From Sipunculus nudus (Eukaryota > Annelida > Sipuncula > Golfingiida > Sipunculidae): a stretch of 64,000 bases of DNA. A program made the translations under genes and the position numbers. The stretch covers positions 74,121,176 through 74,185,175 of the forward strand of contig CM049316.1 in assembly GCA_026874595.1 (NCBI GenBank), given 5' to 3'. The notes below the pieces were generated by a model, which saw nothing but the letters and a program-made list of their open reading frames with translations, searched no databases and was not told where the DNA came from. The stretch's first letter is position 1, and each line of letters starts with the position of its first letter. Positions 58,561 to 64,000 of the stretch are shown piece by piece.

Positions 58561-59299
58561 ATAATTCTTTTGTGACCTATGTAGGGAACCTCTTTGGGTT
58601 GGGATATAATCTTCTTAATAATTTTAAACCATTGGCATCCATTCTGGAGAAAAAAAAACAATTGGCATTCTTTGACGCAATATGGGAACGTGAAAATGTG
58701 AACACACAAATTATGTGAGTTATGCATAAACAATAAAGTAATACAAGTGGAATGTTTTAATATAAAATGATAAAAATGTCCACAAGTGAAATCCACATCA
58801 TCTGGTACGTGGTTATTTTAATTTTTTCCTAACAGCTTGCAAACAGAGCAGACAATATCCACTTCATAAGCATTCCTTCATACCCCTGGTACTTGGTTAT
58901 TTTTACTTTTTTTCTGAACAGCTTGCAAACAGGGCAAACCATATCTACTTCATAAACGTTGCTTCATACCCCTGACAATAAATAAAGAATGCTACACAGT
59001 GTGATATACCACATACATATATACCACAGATATATACCACAGACATTATAATATATACACTACTACAAAGTGTGACATACTCTAGCCAGGCTGGGAATCT
59101 CCCCCAGCTGTCACAAGGCACACTGGATCGTTAATCACTGTGGATAACCCTCCCCAACCTCCCTGGGTTGACTGGGGATGAGATCACTCCGGTGTGGCCC
59201 CATCGAACTAAAGCCTTAAAGGTGGTTGGACAATTGTAAATATATGAGCAGAGAATTTATAACTGTTTATGAAGAACGACGTCGAATAATTTTGACGAA
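58561..59299. other. no gene recognised
   Basis: Non-coding. A short direct repeat with GTACNTGGTTATTTT and ACAGCTTGCAAACAG occurs twice (58800-58870 and 58885-58955). Confidence 0.5.
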
Positions 59300-59611
59300 T
59301 AATTATTAAAAGCAGGACGAAGAGCACATAAGTCCAACAATTCAATCTGACAGCACACAAAGCACCGTACCTCCATCAACACAAACGGACAGCATTCAGA
59401 GAGCATATATATCGAACAAGACATACAGACAATACTCAGACAGCATATATCTTTATCAAGACAAACATAACACAGAGAGCCTAAACCTGCACCAAGAAAT
59501 ACAGCACTCAGAAGGTACAAACCTTCACCAAGACAAACAAACAGCACTCAGATAACACATACCTCTACCGGGACAAATAGACAACACTCAGAGAGCATAT
59601 ACCCCCACGCC
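59300..59611. repeat. 40-bp minisatellite, short array behind the intact gene
   Basis: About seven irregular copies of the same unit as at 24580 and 33190 (CACTCAGAGAGCATATA, ACCAAGACAAACA). It lies about 1.7 kb beyond the last exon, the same relative place as in units A and B. Confidence 0.85.
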
Positions 59612-59855
59612 TATGCGGCCCAACAGCCCTGTCATAGATTACATGGTCACACCCTCTAATTCCAAATAATGGTTGAAATAGCCATCAGATTGGTCCAGAA
59701 TCCACCCGTGGAGTTATCATTTGTTTAATGGTGATAACGATCCCCTCCGAACTTCAATGGATTGTTCCCTGTATGGTTTCTAACCCTCCACAAATTTCCA
59801 CAAAATCTGTTTAAACTGTTTATGTTAATTTGCTGACAAACAAACCGTTGGTAAA
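59612..59855 (+). repeat. 3'-flank segment, second copy of a local duplication
   Basis: Second copy of 58291-58560, separated from it by about 1 kb that includes the minisatellite. Confidence 0.75.
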
Positions 59856-62800
59856 GTATAATACCCAACAACTCACCAATTGGCCAACACGACATGTACA
59901 CAATATAACTTATGGAGGGTTATGTGTTATTCACAAAGCTGCCAATGCAACATGGTTAGAAAATATATCCATATAAGTCAGGTTTAAATACGTCACGTTC
60001 AGCAGAAACTGTTCATATGTTATGATACATCTTGGCCCTGAAGATGAATGCGTCAAAGTCCCACTTCCAGTATAAAAGTGAGTATTATTTAAAAGTGAAA
60101 ATTCCAGAGTTTTGTATACAGCAGCCAATACAGTTTAAAATTTACCGGTCCAAACTTAGAGTTATCCATTTTCACAACAGGGGCACACATGTGACAGCAT
60201 GGAAATCCTGACTGTCTGCTAATATCACAGACCAGGCAGGCCCTGCTCTGACCCAGCCATAGCATATCAGTTTATCACACCAGAAGCTCAGCTGCTGATA
60301 AGGCTTGTAAGTCTAATGACCACTACAGTTTATATAACAGTCATGGTGACAGGTAGTGGACAGTGTAATACTTATTATTATGAATTATTATCTTATATGG
60401 AAAAAAAACAGAAGCCCTTGATATAGGCAGTTTTAAAATTCTGTATTAGATCCTTTTGTGACCTCTAACATGACAAACACTGCTATTGGAGATCAAATAC
60501 CTGACAGATGCAAGACAGGATAGGTTGATATCAGGATCTAGGCGCCTATAAAAAGAGGCCCAGTTGATATTAATTGAGCATACAGAAAATATCCCTACTT
60601 ATAAGTATTTATTAAGTTAAGTTGCTTCTCTTTGTTATAGATGTCTTCATTGTTGTTTGTCTATATGAAATATGTGAACACGGTTTATCAGTGAATCAGC
60701 ATTTTAAATGAATGTAAACTGGAAGCCTTTATGTCTAAATAGCAGTATTCAAGATAGAATTTATCTGATTCGGCGTCAGTGTCCATGAAGAAATTCTCTC
60801 TAGTGAGGACACTCTGGTAGAGGACTTTGTAATATTTAGGAGGTTTGATCATTGATGGATGAATAACATTGATACAGTTGATAAATAAGGTAGGTAAAAC
60901 AAAACAAACCCTTAGATTATGAACTCATGTCTCTCCCTCTTTCGCCTAAGTAATTCATCTTTTAGTGTATAAATATTTTAATGGGTTAGCACATCTCCAT
61001 TCTCTTCCACAGTAGAGAAAATATATTAATCTGAAATTTTAACATGGTAAATACTTTACATTTTATATAGCTTGTATAGGTGCTTGACCAATCTACAACC
61101 CATAGTATGCTTAGGGCAAATACTATAGAGAAACACAGAGGTATACCCGGACACGGACGAAGAAATGCCCGTTTAGTAGACACTAAAGTCAGCAGAGGGA
61201 ATGCACGTCTTACAAATGATATAAAATTAACGTTCGTATCATGCTTATTTATACAGAACTAAGCCTTGTTTGTACAGCAATGATCCAATTTGTTTATGTT
61301 TTGCAAAATTAAAATATAATATTTTTAAAATCAAAACGTGTTTGGACAATCCTTATTTGTCGTTTACACGGGTATTACATAGATAAAGTTATGATTCTCA
61401 TTATAATGTAGGCGGTAATTATTCTCTCCTTCCTGTGAATCCTGGGCTTTAAGTACTGATTAATTCTCAAGTAGGCAGCCGACTATATATTGCAAAATGC
61501 TTCATTTGATCTTCCTTAATATTAAATGACCTCTGACCTATACCACTGTACTGAATATACAAGGGTAAAGGGTGATTGGTGATGTTTACTCGATTACCAC
61601 TGTTGCAATATTTTTTAACCTAACTCGTTATAGAACCTATGTAAACAATATTTCTTCCCCTGGCGGCTGATCATGGAAATGGCGACACCTACCAGCAGTA
61701 GATTTTTTTTTTTGTTTTTAAAGCCCACCAGGCGGCGTTGCATGTATTGGTTTTTAGGATAAAAACTTGCACATCAAGATAGCAAGGGGCCAAACTATTC
61801 AGTTTACATCCAATAACTGCATGAACTAATTACATTTATGACTTTAATTGACACTACCGAGAAGGTAGTCATCGAATACAGAATGTCAAATATTTCACTC
61901 TGCTTGCTGTCTTCTTCATGCTTTCTGGTATTTTCTGTGGATATCTTACTTGCTTACTCTGCATGTAACAAATAGTATGCAGCTTAAAAGACGCCCCTGG
62001 TATTATATTCTGGCTTTGTTACAAAGATGTATAACCGTGATCACGTGTTAAAATTTCGTTCCTGAATGAAACACAGCATCAAGCAAGCTTTGGCAGTAGG
62101 TGATTGTTGAACAAAAGCCACATGAGTACCGTAATGAGACCGAGACAATCTTCTTGCTCATACGCTTTGAAGAGCGTCCGAAAACCTGCGTCTCATCTTG
62201 TTTTCTTTCGTCTATATATGAAACCCAGGATGCCAGATCACAAATTTTAGTTTATTGCTTGATCAAAGTAATGGAAAATATGGCGTTTAATTTCTCGGAA
62301 CCTAAAGTTCAGACGATGCACTGAACAGACAATGAGGTTGCAGATTAAAACAAAAACACTCCTTACTGAATATATGCGATATCAAAATACCATCGGTCTT
62401 GTCTTTATATCAGCTATGAAGTATACACTTAAATAAATCGCGCGTGCCTTTCTTCATTGCATACAAACATTTAACCTTAAATATGGTTTAAAGAAAAATA
62501 GAGCTGACAGCCAAACGGGGACATAGTTGTTACGGTTACTCCGTGTTTGGACTTTGTGCTTCTAACCTTTAGTGGTGCGCTATAGCGCCGCCCAATTTTT
62601 TTTTTTTTGGAAAACGATATTTATTTTTGGCCGTTGTGACACATATGGATGTGATGATATGAGGCGATTGAATAATGAATAACTACTTTTAAACGTCATT
62701 CCGCATGACTTGTTTGTCGTTGGTTTTTCAACGTCTCTTAAAAGTTAGAATCTATAACAGTGTGTGGTCTGTGTGATTTGGATGTAGGTGAACATATAAT

Positions 62801-64000
62801 AAGAATGGTATAATATCATTAAGCACTCCTGATTTATGTTTGTTTATATAAGATGAAAATAATCCTGTATTTATTGTCAGATAATATACATGACAATGAA
62901 TGTTACATTTTTTTTCTAACTCTGAGAAAATCAAGTCAAGAGGCCATGTCCAAATAATAACATCTTGAGCCCTACGCCTCTATATGCCGATCGCAAGTAA
63001 TTATTGCTAATGGTGAACCTCAGAGATGGGCATATGTTTAATTGGCTTTACATTATAACGGGAAATGTTTCAAACAAGGCTCAACTAGTGACTTAAATAG
63101 AGTATTTAATTATTATCTAAGGGACATTTCCAGGCTAGTATCGGCTCACTTTAACAACATTTAAATTATATAACAAATAGACTGTCACCTGTTAACATAT
63201 GCATTAAGTGTATTTACAGAATTGCCACAAGTCAGAAACCGTATCTGTAGTGTAGACTACCGTTAAGAACAATTTTTCAAGAGCAACAACGTATGAAGAA
63301 GTTTTATTGTTGGAAAGGATAAGGTTTCTAATCAACGCTGTCTTCTGCTCAACACTGGGGACACAGATTACTTCGACATACTGTTCTGCAGTGGATTCCG
63401 AAAGGAAAAACAAGACGTAAATAACATGTCAGATGGGTTTTCCTCTGTTATTCCTATTTGATTTATAATGGATTATATATACGGTGTCAAAATAGATTTT
63501 AGTTACCTTAGTTTACTTCCATAAGGTATTAAATGCTTCAAAACTTTTCTTTCCCTAGAAACTGACCGAAGAATGAGTCCAACATATGTTTAATAGCCTT
63601 AGCCCGCGTAACTCCATATGGCCATGGTGATGTGCTTATGTTTGACACATGATTTAGATCTTAGTTTGTAGAATGTTTGAAAAGAAGACAGCAACATGGA
63701 CCTTCAAATTTATAATTTTGGTAGGCTACAACGATGTATTCCTGGGCTAATTACCTACTGCATGATTTTATTTGTACCACAGTATTGATTATCACTGTTT
63801 TGCTGAAGACATACGGTTCTTTACATTCTTCAAATCATCTTTAATGAAAGAAACAGAACCTTCAATCTAGGAGTGTGCAGCAGACATCCGGGAGATTGTG
63901 ATCACGAATAAACTGTAATAGGACTGAACTGGTACTGAATGACTGGTGATGTATTCTCAATGACCCAAGTTACAGTATTTGAAACATAAGTCGCTACAGA
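59856..64000. other. about 4 kb without a recognisable gene
   Basis: AT-rich sequence. Open frames up to 74 codons show no domain or splice context, and no RNA gene or known repeat was recognised. Confidence 0.4.

Overview
The window is AT-rich animal DNA. Genes are sparse and intron-containing, and the rest is dominated by decayed non-LTR retrotransposons, tRNA-derived SINEs, (AT)n microsatellites and minisatellites. Exons with GT-AG introns, an AATAAA signal, extracellular modules (thrombospondin type 1, von Willebrand D, NHL) and a CR1/L2-type LINE point to a marine invertebrate. A lophotrochozoan such as a mollusc is most likely, but that is an inference. There is no sign of bacterial or viral gene organisation.

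0-19 kb: mostly non-genic. It holds a tRNA-derived SINE (0.35-0.66 kb), a dead NHL-repeat gene fragment on the minus strand (1.2-2.2 kb), a degenerate ~155-bp tandem repeat (3.2-3.7 kb), a decayed minus-strand LINE (4.6-6.4 kb), one candidate first coding exon on the minus strand (6.8-7.0 kb), a LINE endonuclease remnant (13.9-14.8 kb) and a small local duplication (16.0-16.9 kb).

19.1-44.8 kb: a tandem segmental duplication. Unit A is about 19.1-29.67 kb and unit B about 29.67-42.02 kb; a third partial copy, C, is 42.88-44.82 kb. Each full unit carries the ruins of a secreted-protein gene (a VWD exon, a TSP1 exon or its stump, and a 3' exon), then a 40-bp minisatellite, then non-coding flank. 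Unit B received two later insertions: a 3.3-kb CR1/L2-like LINE with target duplication AAAGT, and a 1.8-kb piggyBac-like element with TTAA ends. Unit A supplies an 'empty site' for both, so their ends can be read at base level.

47.2-57.7 kb: the best gene of the window, on the plus strand. Six coding exons (51813-57672), all joined in phase 1, encode a 221-residue secreted protein with a signal peptide and three TSP1 modules. An RERR furin-type site lies on each side of the TSP1 block. A likely non-coding first exon lies near 47.25 kb. Exon 2 and one TSP1 exon appear to have arisen by internal tandem duplication, because the neighbouring introns are also similar. This gene's 3' exon, its 3' flank and the 40-bp minisatellite 1.7 kb downstream all have counterparts in units A and B, so the ruined copies and this gene belong to one local family.

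57.7-64 kb: a duplicated 3' flank, a short minisatellite and about 4 kb with no recognisable gene.
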